Below are positions 7,838-15,179 of a stretch of DNA of 36,174 nt, piece by piece. The DNA comes from Nitrospira sp. (lineage in GTDB: Bacteria; Nitrospirota; Nitrospiria; Nitrospirales; Nitrospiraceae), in NCBI GenBank assembly GCA_023248215.1, contig JAHFEW010000044.1, forward strand, positions 1 through 36,174, read 5' to 3'. The notes below the pieces were generated by a model. That model saw only the letters and a list, made by a program, of their open reading frames with translations. It did no database searches and was not told the origin of the DNA. The position numbers and the translations under genes are program-made. Within the stretch, counting starts at the first letter, position 1. Every line of letters starts with the position of its first letter.

Positions 7838-9793
7838 TCACCTCGTTTGTGAGTGGGTTACCGTTTCACGTAACGCTTGATTTACTTCCGTACGCAGAAG
7901 AGCGAGCAGGCCCTCGATCGGCATGCTGCCGTGATTCGCACCGCTCCGGCCGCGGACCGCAACCATGCCGCTCTGTACTTCCTTATCCCCGACTACCAGC
8001 ATGTAGGGAATCTTGTTCTTTTCCGCTTCGCGGATCTTAAATCCGATCTTCTCATTTCGGATGTCTGCTTCGACTCTGTAGCCGTGGCTCTTGAGTTCGG
8101 AGACGATCTTGGCCGCACATTCATGCTGCTTGTCGGTAATCGTGAGCACCACCGCTTGCACGGGGGCCAGCCACAGCGGGAAGGCCCCGGCGTAATGTTC
8201 GATGAGAATGCCGAAAAAACGCTCGATCGAACCCATGAGCGCACGATGAATCATGATCGGTTGATGATACTTACCGTCCTCTCCCGTATAGGCCAGCTTG
8301 AACCGCTCGGGATTGTTGAAGTCGACTTGGATAGTCGAACATTGCCAAGAGCGGCCGAGGACGTCCTTGATTTTGATATCGATTTTGGGTCCATAGAACA
8401 CGCCTTCACCGGGGTCCACGTGATAGGCGACCCCGCGGCCTTTGAGCGCCGCTTCCAAGGCATTGGTGGCTAGGGTCCAGTTCTCGTCGGAGCCGACGGA
8501 TTTCTCCGGACGGGTCGAGAGGTAGACCTCAAACTCCGTGAAGCCAAACGTGCCGAGGATAAAAAATGTAAAGTCCAGTACCCGGCTCACTTCGGCTTCA
8601 ATTTGATCTGGGCGGCAGAAGAGATGGGCATCATCTTGGGTAAAGCCGCGGACGCGTAGCAGGCCGTGCAGCACACCGGTTCGTTCGTAACGATACACGG
8701 TGCCCAATTCTCCATAACGAATCGGCAAATCCCGATAACTGCGCAAGTGGGACTTGTAGATCATGATATGGAAGGGGCAGTTCATGGGCTTGAGCTGATA
8801 GTCGCTGCCCTCCAACTGCATCGCGGCGAACATGTTCTCGCGGTAGTAATCGACGTGGCCGCTGGTTTTCCAGAGGTCCAGCCGGGCGACATGGGGAGAG
8901 TACACCAGCTCATAGCCGTCCTTGATATGTTGCTCGCGCCAGAAATTTTCAATGAGTAACCGGATCAGCGATCCCTTGGGGTGCCACAAGACCAGACCCG
9001 GGCCGATCTCGTCCTGAATCGAAATCAGGTCTAGTTCCTTGCCGAGTTTCCGGTGGTCGCGACGTTTGATCTCTTCCAATTTGGCAAGATGCGCATCCAA
9101 CTCTTTTTGCGTGGGGAACGAGGTGCCGTAGACCCGTTGTAACATCGGGTTGCGCTCATCGCCACGCCAATAGGCCCCTCCCGTGGAGAGGAGCTTGAAC
9201 GCTCCGACATGGCCGGTCGTGGGGAGATGCGGCCCGCGGCAGAGATCGACAAATTCCCCTTGGCTATACAGTGAAATGGGCGCCTGGTCGTCGAAGCCTT
9301 GGATCAATTCAACCTTGTAGGCTTCTCCGCGGTCTTGGAAAAACTTAATGGCGTCCTGTTTGGAGAGTTCGGTCCTGGTGACGGCCAGGCCCCGTTTCAT
9401 AATCTCTTTGGCCCGTGCCTCAATCTTTTCCAGGTCTTCGGGCGTAAACGGGCGGTCGAACGCAAAGTCGTAATAAAACCCTTCGTCTAGCGCCGGGCCG
9501 ATCGTGAGTTGTGCGGTCGGGAACACTTCTTTGACGGCCTGCGCCATGATGTGTGTGCTGCTATGACGATGGACTTCTCGCCCTTCAGCAGACTCAAAGG
9601 TCAAGGGCTCAATGGTCGCGTCATGGTCCAATGGACGCGACAAGTCCATCGGCTCACCGTTGATTTTGGCGGCAAGCACCTTCTCATCGAGGCGTCCCCC
9701 TGTCGGAGTGAGGGCATCGCGGACGGTGCATCCTGCTGGTACTTGTTTTCGAGTTCCGTCAGGAAGGGTAATGTGAATGAACTGTGAGGCCAC
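7838..9793 (-). CDS. thrS: Threonyl-tRNA synthetase
   Basis: Class II synthetase that charges tRNA-Thr and edits Ser-tRNA-Thr. Domains in the 651-aa protein: TGS (1-62), the N2 editing domain with HSSTH (77-81) and C185/H189 in DLCRGPH, a catalytic core and a C-terminal anticodon-binding domain (about 545-640). The active-site zinc ligands are C339 (MNCPFH), H390 and H516 (MIHRALMGS), spaced as in E. coli. Translation starts at GTG 9793 with TAGGAT upstream. The stop is two codons before infC, in the same frame, and the infC ribosome-binding site lies inside the thrS end. No T-box-like leader was recognised in the 89 nt between thrS and tRNA-Val. Confidence 0.98.
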   Translation of the reverse strand: MASQFIHITLPDGTRKQVPAGCTVRDALTPTGGRLDEKVLAAKINGEPMDLSRPLDHDATIEPLTFESAEGREVHRHSSTHIMAQAVKEVFPTAQLTIGPALDEGFYYDFAFDRPFTPEDLEKIEARAKEIMKRGLAVTRTELSKQDAIKFFQDRGEAYKVELIQGFDDQAPISLYSQGEFVDLCRGPHLPTTGHVGAFKLLSTGGAYWRGDERNPMLQRVYGTSFPTQKELDAHLAKLEEIKRRDHRKLGKELDLISIQDEIGPGLVLWHPKGSLIRLLIENFWREQHIKDGYELVYSPHVARLDLWKTSGHVDYYRENMFAAMQLEGSDYQLKPMNCPFHIMIYKSHLRSYRDLPIRYGELGTVYRYERTGVLHGLLRVRGFTQDDAHLFCRPDQIEAEVSRVLDFTFFILGTFGFTEFEVYLSTRPEKSVGSDENWTLATNALEAALKGRGVAYHVDPGEGVFYGPKIDIKIKDVLGRSWQCSTIQVDFNNPERFKLAYTGEDGKYHQPIMIHRALMGSIERFFGILIEHYAGAFPLWLAPVQAVVLTITDKQHECAAKIVSELKSHGYRVEADIRNEKIGFKIREAEKNKIPYMLVVGDKEVQSGMVAVRGRSGANHGSMPIEGLLALLRTEVNQALRETVTHSQTR

Positions 9794-9882
9794 TCCGGTC
9801 TATCCTACAAAAAATACAACGTCGTGCCGACCACCATGCTGCCGGTAGTCGGATCACGAACCTTCTATGCAGCGAACCAAAA

Positions 9883-9957
9883 TGGTAGGCGCGGACGGTC
9901 TTGAACCGTCGACCTCTACCGTGTCAAGGTAGCGCTCTCCCCCTGAGCTACGCGCCT
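9883..9957 (-). tRNA. tRNA-Val (GAC anticodon)
   Basis: On the minus strand this is a complete 75-nt cloverleaf with encoded CCA: acceptor stem AGGCGCG/CGCGCCT, D stem GCTC/GAGC, anticodon stem CTACC/GGTAG with loop TTGACAC, and a TTCAAGA T-loop. The anticodon is GAC. It lies 89 nt upstream of thrS on the same strand, so the two may share a transcript. Confidence 0.96.
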
Positions 9958-10044
9958 ATCGCCCGGCGATGCTAATACAGCCCTACCGGAGGTGTCAAGG
10001 AAACGAGACGGCGAGACGAGCTTTCCTCTGAGACCCCGTTCGGG

Positions 10045-10086
10045 AAAAGCCGCCTGAACATCACTGCGTCATCAGGTCTGAAGGCG
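10045..10086 (-). terminator. Possible terminator after the HU gene
   Basis: On the minus strand a short stem CGCCT (10086-10082) pairs with AGGCG (10055-10051), followed by GC and four Ts. The 26-nt loop is long and the stem weak, so this is only a candidate 3' end for the HU transcript. Nothing else was recognised between the HU stop and tRNA-Val. Confidence 0.3.
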
Positions 10087-10091
10087 AGGGA

Positions 10092-10364
10092 TTACTTGAC
10101 CGCTGCCTTGAGTTCTTTGCCGGCCGAGAACTTGGGGATGCGGGCCGCAGGAATCTTCAATGCTTCGCCGGTCCGTGGATTGCGCCCCATTCTGGCCTTC
10201 CGTTTCGAGATCGTGAACGTACCGAAATTCACCAACGTCACGCGCTTTCCCTTCTTGAGCGACGTGGTGACCGCTCCAGTGAAGGCTTCGAGTGCAACCG
10301 TAGCGGCGACCTTGGTGATTCCGGCGCTGTTCGCCATTTTCGCAATCAATTCTTCCTTGGTCAT
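10092..10364 (-). CDS. hup: HU-family nucleoid DNA-binding protein
   Basis: Small histone-like protein that bends and compacts DNA as a dimer. The 90-aa sequence has the standard HU layout: helical dimerisation region (MTKEELIAKMA...), NFGTF turn, beta arm with GRNPRTG and KIPAARIPKFSAGKELK at the C-terminus. GGAGGG precedes the ATG by 5 nt. It lies about 96 nt downstream of the Fis-like regulator on the same strand, so two nucleoid or regulatory proteins sit together. A second HU/IHF gene lies at 34887; this one is closer to HU than to IHF. Its specific role is not evident. Confidence 0.95.
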   Translation of the reverse strand: MTKEELIAKMANSAGITKVAATVALEAFTGAVTTSLKKGKRVTLVNFGTFTISKRKARMGRNPRTGEALKIPAARIPKFSAGKELKAAVK

Positions 10365-10460
10365 TGGTTCCCTCCGTTGGTGGTTGGCGACCTGTCGATG
10401 CGTGGGCGTACTGGCTGTATGATGCCAATGAGGTGCTGGTTGGTTACAACGTGCACGGCG

Positions 10461-11048
10461 CTAGTTGGCCCGTGCTCGCTTGACCGGAATACGTAGATCG
10501 AGAATCTTTTTTCTCAGCGTATTTCGATTGAGACCTAGAAGCTCCGCGGCTTGGATCTGGTTGCCTTTGGTCTCCCGTAGGGTCAGCAAGATCAGTGGGC
10601 GTTCGACGGCGGCAATCAGCATCGGATGGAGATTTCTCCCTGAGCCGTTCCGCATCCCTTTGACGAAATCACCGACCTTGTGCTCCAGATAGGATTCCAA
10701 ACACACCGATTGCCCTGTTCCATGGGGCAGCGGCGAATCTGCCTTGGGTGTTTTGGCACCCTGCAGTAGTGTGGCTGTCCGTTTCAAGACAGTTCGAGAT
10801 CCCACGACCAGGAGCGTGTGGGCGGGATCGATCCCCGCGAACAATTTTCCAAGTTCCGTCGTAGAGTGCCCCTTCGATTCTACGATGACGGCATCGTAGC
10901 CGCGCTTGGCAAAGTCTTTCGGCAGCGACAACCCCCCCTCCTGGCTGATGGTGATCGCCTGCTCGTCGAAGAGGCCCTTATAGTGGGCCTGGATCTCGTT
11001 GTCTGCGCTGAGCAGCAGAATATTAAATGTTGATGAACGAAGCGGCAT
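10461..11048 (-). CDS. Fis-type HTH transcriptional regulator with a receiver-like N-terminus
   Basis: Likely DNA-binding regulator of 195 aa. The C-terminus (about 145-190) is a Fis/NtrC-type helix-turn-helix: GNQIQAAELLGLNRNTLRKK is close to the Fis HTH. The N-terminal ~95 residues show alternating hydrophobic strands (NILLLSAD, GYDAVIVES, TLLVVGS) like a response-regulator receiver. The usual phospho-acceptor Asp at the end of strand 3 is replaced (VIVES), so it would be a pseudo-receiver. There is no AAA+ domain. The frame is open upstream to 11261, but a promoter at 11076-11104 would start transcription near 11069, which favours ATG 11048. Targets are unknown; HU downstream and the divergent sulfur operon are candidates by position only. 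Confidence 0.8.
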   Translation of the reverse strand: MPLRSSTFNILLLSADNEIQAHYKGLFDEQAITISQEGGLSLPKDFAKRGYDAVIVESKGHSTTELGKLFAGIDPAHTLLVVGSRTVLKRTATLLQGAKTPKADSPLPHGTGQSVCLESYLEHKVGDFVKGMRNGSGRNLHPMLIAAVERPLILLTLRETKGNQIQAAELLGLNRNTLRKKILDLRIPVKRARAN

Positions 11049-11075
11049 GAAGGTACCGACGAAGAAGAGGGCGGG

Positions 11076-11104
11076 ATTATTGCTCAGCCCCCAGATGATG
11101 TCAA
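11076..11104 (-). promoter_or_regulatory. Sigma70-type promoter for the Fis-like regulator
   Basis: Read on the minus strand: -35 TTGACA (11104-11099), 17-nt spacer, -10 AATAAT (11081-11076). The -35 is consensus and the -10 matches five of six positions. Predicted start near 11069, about 20 nt before ATG 11048. Confidence 0.7.
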
Positions 11105-11355
11105 TCAAGAAAAGTGCGTCGAGGAATACTGTGAGAGGTGCAGAACCGTTGTTCCGAAAGGACGGGGTTCGATCGCAAAATTGGCACGAGATTATTCTCG
11201 TTGATTCATCACGACGCGCTGATGACGGACGCAGAGGCAATCGTTGCATCGGTGCAACCATCGAAGCCCCATCTGTCAGGTTCGTTTGTCCGGCCCCTCC
11301 GTCGTATACGAACTGCGACCTGCCACGCTGTCGTTAGGTGCGGATGCAGCCTTAC

Positions 11356-11385
11356 TTGACAGGAACGCGATGTGCGATGTATAGA
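11356..11385 (+). promoter_or_regulatory. Sigma70-type promoter for the Rrf2/sulfate-assimilation operon
   Basis: -35 TTGACA (11356-11361), 18-nt spacer, -10 TATAGA (11380-11385), predicted start near 11392, about 25 nt before the Rrf2 ATG. The spacer carries a tandem 7-bp direct repeat GCGATGT (11367-11373 and 11374-11380), which could be part of an operator. This is the only strong promoter seen ahead of the operon. Confidence 0.7.
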
Positions 11386-11416
11386 GTTTCATGAATCCCC
11401 ATCGGAATACTCGTAA

Positions 11417-11869
11417 ATGAAGGTTAGTCTTCGAGCCACCTATGGAATTATTGCCGCGGTGGATCTTGCGTTGCACCATGCCGAGCAGCCAGTGTGTGCC
11501 AGGTCGATTGCCAAACGTCAATCTATTCCAGCCAGGTTTCTCGAGCAGGTTCTCCATGCCATGAAAAAGGCCGGAGTGGTGACAAGCCAGCGCGGGGCCC
11601 AAGGCGGTTATGTGCTGAGCCGTAAACCGTCTGACGTCTCTGTTGCGGACATTCTCGATGCGTTGGAGGGCCCTCTTTTGGCAGCCAATGGAGCGGCTGC
11701 TCTGAAAAGCGCGTCATCTCGCGGTGCCAAGCAGGAAGCTCTCCTGGCGCACATTTGGGATCGCGTGAAACGGGCAGAGCTGAGCGTTCTATCCGAAGTA
11801 ACGGTCGAAGAGTTGGCCAAGCGGCAGCGTGCGATCGAAGCGCAGCACACCTTGATGTACCACATCTGA
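11417..11869 (+). CDS. Rrf2-family transcriptional regulator lacking the Fe-S cysteines
   Basis: A 150-aa winged-helix regulator with the Rrf2 N-terminal pattern MKVSLRATYGIIAAVDLAL, a recognition region IPARFLEQVLHAMKKAGVV and the wing SQRGAQGGYVLSR. The C-terminal part has no cysteine; the only one in the protein is Cys27. It therefore lacks the three-cysteine cluster of IscR/NsrR-type members and resembles cluster-less ones such as CymR, the cysteine-metabolism repressor of Bacillus. It is the first gene of a co-directional sulfate-assimilation run, behind a strong promoter, so control of that operon, probably including itself, is the natural inference. A weak GGAA ribosome-binding site precedes the ATG. 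Confidence 0.88.
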   Translation: MKVSLRATYGIIAAVDLALHHAEQPVCARSIAKRQSIPARFLEQVLHAMKKAGVVTSQRGAQGGYVLSRKPSDVSVADILDALEGPLLAANGAAALKSASSRGAKQEALLAHIWDRVKRAELSVLSEVTVEELAKRQRAIEAQHTLMYHI

Positions 11870-11925
11870 CAGCAGTGGCCGAATCATGCGTAGACGAATT
11901 ACCCCCAACCGACGAGGTCCTGACC

Positions 11926-14409
11926 ATGAGTCCTAACGCCGTGGGTCTCCGTCCAACGATAAAGACGGAGCCCATTCCAGCCCATATAGTTGAAGAAATC
12001 GAGACATTCGAAGCAGAAGCCCAACGTGTCCTTGGCGGAGATCTCTCTAACGACATCTTCAAGCCCTTCCGTCTGCAATACGGCATTTACGGCCAGCGGC
12101 AATCTGGGGTCCAGATGGTGCGGATTAAGATCCCGTTCGGAGGGCTGACAGGAAATCAATTGCGCCAAGTGGCCGACCTGGCCGACCAGCTCGCCACCGG
12201 AGTGGGCCATGTCACCACGCGCCAGGATATTCAACTGCACTTTGTCGAACTCAAACATGTCCCAGAAATGATGCGCCTGTTGGCCTCCGTGGGACTGACG
12301 ACCCGCGAGGCTTGTGCCAATACGGTGCGAAACGTCACGGCCTGTCATCTCGCGGGCGTCTGCCAAGGGGAAGTCTTCGATGTGACGCCTTACGCGAAGA
12401 CGGTGGCCTTGCATCTCTTGCGGAACCCGCTCAACCAGAGCCTTCCCAGGAAATTCAAGATTGCGCTGTCGGGATGCCGGCAGGATTGCGCCCTCACGCC
12501 GATCCACGACATCGGCTTGCTTGCTGCGAAACGGGCAGACGGCGCTATTGGTTTTCGAATGGTTGTGGGGGGAGGACTGGGATCGACTCCACGCATAGCT
12601 CAGTTGCTCAGAGAATTTACGCCGATGGACGAATTGCTTCCCACGATCGAAGCCGTGATCAAGGTGTTCGATACGCTCGGGAACCGTAAAAATCGCAACA
12701 AAGCCCGCATGAAATTCGTCATTGAGAAGCTGGGTTTCGACGAATTCAAGCGGCGCTGGGAAGCGGCCTATGAGGCCATGGGGTACGCGGTTCCGACGCA
12801 TGAGCCGATCAAGTTGCTGGAGTACGCCGATGAACCGCCGTTGATTATGCCGACGAAAGCGCCGGTCTTCTCCAATGGGAACGGCCATGGAAATGGCGCG
12901 GCGTCTCTCAATGGCGATGTATCGGCGTTTCAAGCCTGGAAGCGGACCAATGTGGTGCCGCAACGGCAGGCTGGTTTTGCCGCAGCGGCGATCAAATTGC
13001 CGATGGGTGATCTGACGGGCGACCAAATGTGGGCGGTCGCCGATCTCGCCGAGCGCTATTCCAATGGAAACATCCGCACGACGATCAATCAGAACATGAT
13101 CATCCGGTGGATTCCCGAGGGGCGCCTGGAAGAATTCTATGATGAGCTTGTGACGCATAGTCTGGGCGATCCCGGCGCGGAACTCGTCGAGGACATCATC
13201 GCCTGCCCCGGCACCGACACCTGCGGCTTAGGGATCACCTCCTCCAAGGGAATGGCCAGAGCATTGGCCGAAGTGTTTCCGGCCGGGCAGGTACCCGAGG
13301 ATCTGAGGGATGTGAGCGTCAAAATCAGCGGCTGCCATAACTCCTGTGCCCAGCACCATATCGCCACTATTGGGTTGCACGGAGTCGGCAAACGTCTCGG
13401 TGAACATACGGCGCCGCATTACGAATTGCATCTCGGGGGGCATGTGGATGGCACGCCGAAAATCGGACAGTTGACGGTAAAGCTGCCTGCGAAGAGCGTT
13501 CCGGCGGCGGTTCGCCATCTGGTGGATGTCTATCGCCGTGATCGGAAGACCGGTGAGACTCTTCAGACATTCATCACGCGGGTCGGCAAAGTCGCCCTCA
13601 AGGACGAACTCATTCCCTACACGATTGTGCCGCCCTTCGATCAGGATCCGACCTACTACTACGACTGGGAAGGCGAGGCGGAATTTGTGCTGGAGGATTT
13701 GGGGCCCGGCGAGTGCGCAGGCGGAGCATTGGAAATGATCGACGACCGCATGTTGGAGGCCGATCAGGAACTCTATCAGGCCAAACTTCTTGTCGAAAAA
13801 CATCAGTATGCCCTCTCGGTGAATAAATCGTATCGCGCCGTGCTGGCCGCCGCCAAAGCCTTACTGGTGACCGAGGGGCTCGATCCGGCGACCGATGCCG
13901 AGACGTTCCAAGAGTTCGATCTGCGCCTGGCAAACAAAGGCATCGTGCCCGCTACGTATAAAAGCCTGGGGGCACAAGTCGGTGATCTCGGTTCCAAGGA
14001 TGCAACAGCCGACGCGGCAACGGAGAAGATGGGGTTTGCCAGACAGTTCCTCGCTGTATGTCGTGCGGCCACTGAGCAAATGGGCAAAGATCTGAAACTG
14101 GCGCAGGTGAAAGAGGTAGCCGTGCCGACAACAGCCCCGAAAGTTGCGCCTTCGGCACCCGTCGCAGCAGCCAAGGCGCCCGTGTACGATCTGCGTGGCG
14201 TAGCCTGCCCGATGAATTACGTGAAGACCAAATTGAAGCTGGAGATGATGGACAACGGTGAGCAACTTGAAGTGTGGCTGGATGCCGGAGAGCCCATTCG
14301 GAATGTGCCGATGAGTTTGCGGAACGACGGACACAAAATCCTCAATGAAGGACCGTTGGAGTCCGAGGCGAAGCATTTTAAAATTCTTGTGGAAAAGGTC
14401 GAGGGGTAG
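11926..14409 (+). CDS. Siroheme [4Fe-4S] sulfite/nitrite reductase with C-terminal TusA domain
   Basis: By context reduces sulfite to sulfide in sulfate assimilation; nitrite reduction cannot be excluded from sequence. The 827-aa protein has a ferredoxin-like half-domain (about 50-120), first NIR_SIR domain (125-290), a Gly/Asn-rich linker (315-335), second ferredoxin-like half-domain (350-410), second NIR_SIR domain (415-560), a helical region (about 590-720), an Ala/Pro linker and a TusA/SirA-like domain (752-827; CPMN with C761). Both halves carry the full cofactor pattern: C140/C146/C184/C188 and C427/C433/C470/C474. Canonical assimilatory enzymes keep only the second set. No flavoprotein partner is nearby, so the electron donor may be ferredoxin. 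I start it at ATG 11926, which has GAGGT upstream; the frame is open to 11755, overlapping the Rrf2 gene. Confidence 0.9.
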   Translation: MSPNAVGLRPTIKTEPIPAHIVEEIETFEAEAQRVLGGDLSNDIFKPFRLQYGIYGQRQSGVQMVRIKIPFGGLTGNQLRQVADLADQLATGVGHVTTRQDIQLHFVELKHVPEMMRLLASVGLTTREACANTVRNVTACHLAGVCQGEVFDVTPYAKTVALHLLRNPLNQSLPRKFKIALSGCRQDCALTPIHDIGLLAAKRADGAIGFRMVVGGGLGSTPRIAQLLREFTPMDELLPTIEAVIKVFDTLGNRKNRNKARMKFVIEKLGFDEFKRRWEAAYEAMGYAVPTHEPIKLLEYADEPPLIMPTKAPVFSNGNGHGNGAASLNGDVSAFQAWKRTNVVPQRQAGFAAAAIKLPMGDLTGDQMWAVADLAERYSNGNIRTTINQNMIIRWIPEGRLEEFYDELVTHSLGDPGAELVEDIIACPGTDTCGLGITSSKGMARALAEVFPAGQVPEDLRDVSVKISGCHNSCAQHHIATIGLHGVGKRLGEHTAPHYELHLGGHVDGTPKIGQLTVKLPAKSVPAAVRHLVDVYRRDRKTGETLQTFITRVGKVALKDELIPYTIVPPFDQDPTYYYDWEGEAEFVLEDLGPGECAGGALEMIDDRMLEADQELYQAKLLVEKHQYALSVNKSYRAVLAAAKALLVTEGLDPATDAETFQEFDLRLANKGIVPATYKSLGAQVGDLGSKDATADAATEKMGFARQFLAVCRAATEQMGKDLKLAQVKEVAVPTTAPKVAPSAPVAAAKAPVYDLRGVACPMNYVKTKLKLEMMDNGEQLEVWLDAGEPIRNVPMSLRNDGHKILNEGPLESEAKHFKILVEKVEG

Positions 14410-14414
14410 GGAAA

Positions 14415-15137
14415 TTGAAAGACGGAATGAAGCCCGCCATGCGACCCTCCGACGAAGCACTCAAGGCGATCAGCGATTCGTTTGAGGCCAAGCAGCCGTG
14501 GGAGGTGCTGGAGTATGCATTTAAGACGTATACGCAGCGAATCGTTCTCGCTTGCAGCTTCGGGGCGGAAGACGTCGCGCTGGTGGACATGATGCATCGC
14601 ATCGACCCGGAAGCGCCGCTCTTTTATTTGGATACCGATTTCCTATTTCCTGAAACGATCGACGTGCGCGATCGCATCATCGTGCATTATGGTTTGAAGC
14701 CCGCGCAGGTGATTCAGATGAAATCGCTGTTGACGCCGGAGCAGCAAGCCGCCCAACACGGCGCAGCGCTTTGGGCGAGCAAGCCAGACCAGTGCTGTGA
14801 ACTGAGGAAGATCGAACCGCTCAGCCGCATCCTCGCGAACTACACCGCATGGATCACCGGGATCAGGAGAGCCCAAGCCCCGACCCGGGCCAATGCGGGT
14901 CTGATCGAGTGGGATAAGAAATTCAACCTGGTTAAAATAAATCCGCTGGCACGGTGGAGCAGTGAGGAAGTCTGGATGTATCTTCATCTCCATGAGGTGC
15001 CTTATAACGCCCTGCACGACCGCAACTATCCCAGCATCGGTTGCACGCATTGCACAGCGCCCGTCCTTCCGGGAGACGATCCGCGTTCTGGTCGGTGGAA
15101 GAATTTCGGTAAGACCGAGTGCGGACTGCACAAATAA
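14415..15137 (+). CDS. cysH: Adenylylsulfate (APS) reductase, assimilatory CysH
   Basis: Reduces APS to sulfite using thioredoxin or glutathione. The 240-aa protein is of the PAPS-reductase/ATP-PPase fold with SFGAEDVAL near residue 48. It carries two cysteine pairs, C127-C128 and C210-xx-C213, the [4Fe-4S] ligand pattern of APS-specific reductases, and the catalytic C236 in ECGLH at the C-terminus. APS rather than PAPS is therefore the likely substrate. The start is TTG at 14415, 5 nt after the sulfite reductase stop, with GAGGGG upstream; ATG 14427 is an alternative. It fits between sulfate adenylylation (CysD/CysN) and sulfite reduction. Confidence 0.94.
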   Translation: MKDGMKPAMRPSDEALKAISDSFEAKQPWEVLEYAFKTYTQRIVLACSFGAEDVALVDMMHRIDPEAPLFYLDTDFLFPETIDVRDRIIVHYGLKPAQVIQMKSLLTPEQQAAQHGAALWASKPDQCCELRKIEPLSRILANYTAWITGIRRAQAPTRANAGLIEWDKKFNLVKINPLARWSSEEVWMYLHLHEVPYNALHDRNYPSIGCTHCTAPVLPGDDPRSGRWKNFGKTECGLHK

Positions 15138-15179
15138 CATCATCGTCACCCTGAACTCAGACAAGGTCATTACCATCAC

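Larger units (their letters stand above)
11049..11416. other. Divergent intergenic region between the Fis-like and Rrf2 regulators
   Basis: This 368-nt stretch carries no convincing gene. It holds one outward-facing promoter at each end (see the separate entries) and, between them, a perfect operator-like palindrome GTTGCA-N4-TGCAAC at 11243-11258. A weaker GTTCGT/ACGAAC pair lies at 11280-11285 and 11308-11313. An open frame crosses it on the minus strand but lacks family similarity and coding character. Confidence 0.6.

Noticed and set aside
9883..9957. tRNA-Val as an integration (att) site for a mobile element
   Set aside because: No integrase, no direct repeat of the tRNA end and no foreign genes are seen on either side.
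11049..11261. 71-residue N-terminal extension of the Fis-like regulator
   Set aside because: It contains a near-consensus promoter directed at the gene and has no receiver or HTH resemblance, so it is treated as upstream DNA.
11755..11925. 57-residue N-terminal extension of the sulfite reductase
   Set aside because: It overlaps the Rrf2 coding sequence in another frame and lacks family resemblance; ATG 11926 has a suitable ribosome-binding site.
11899..13158. 419-residue open frame on the minus strand inside the sulfite reductase gene
   Set aside because: It lies fully antisense to a well-conserved gene, shows no family motifs and no ribosome-binding site, and is rich in His/Arg as expected for an antisense shadow of GC-rich coding DNA.
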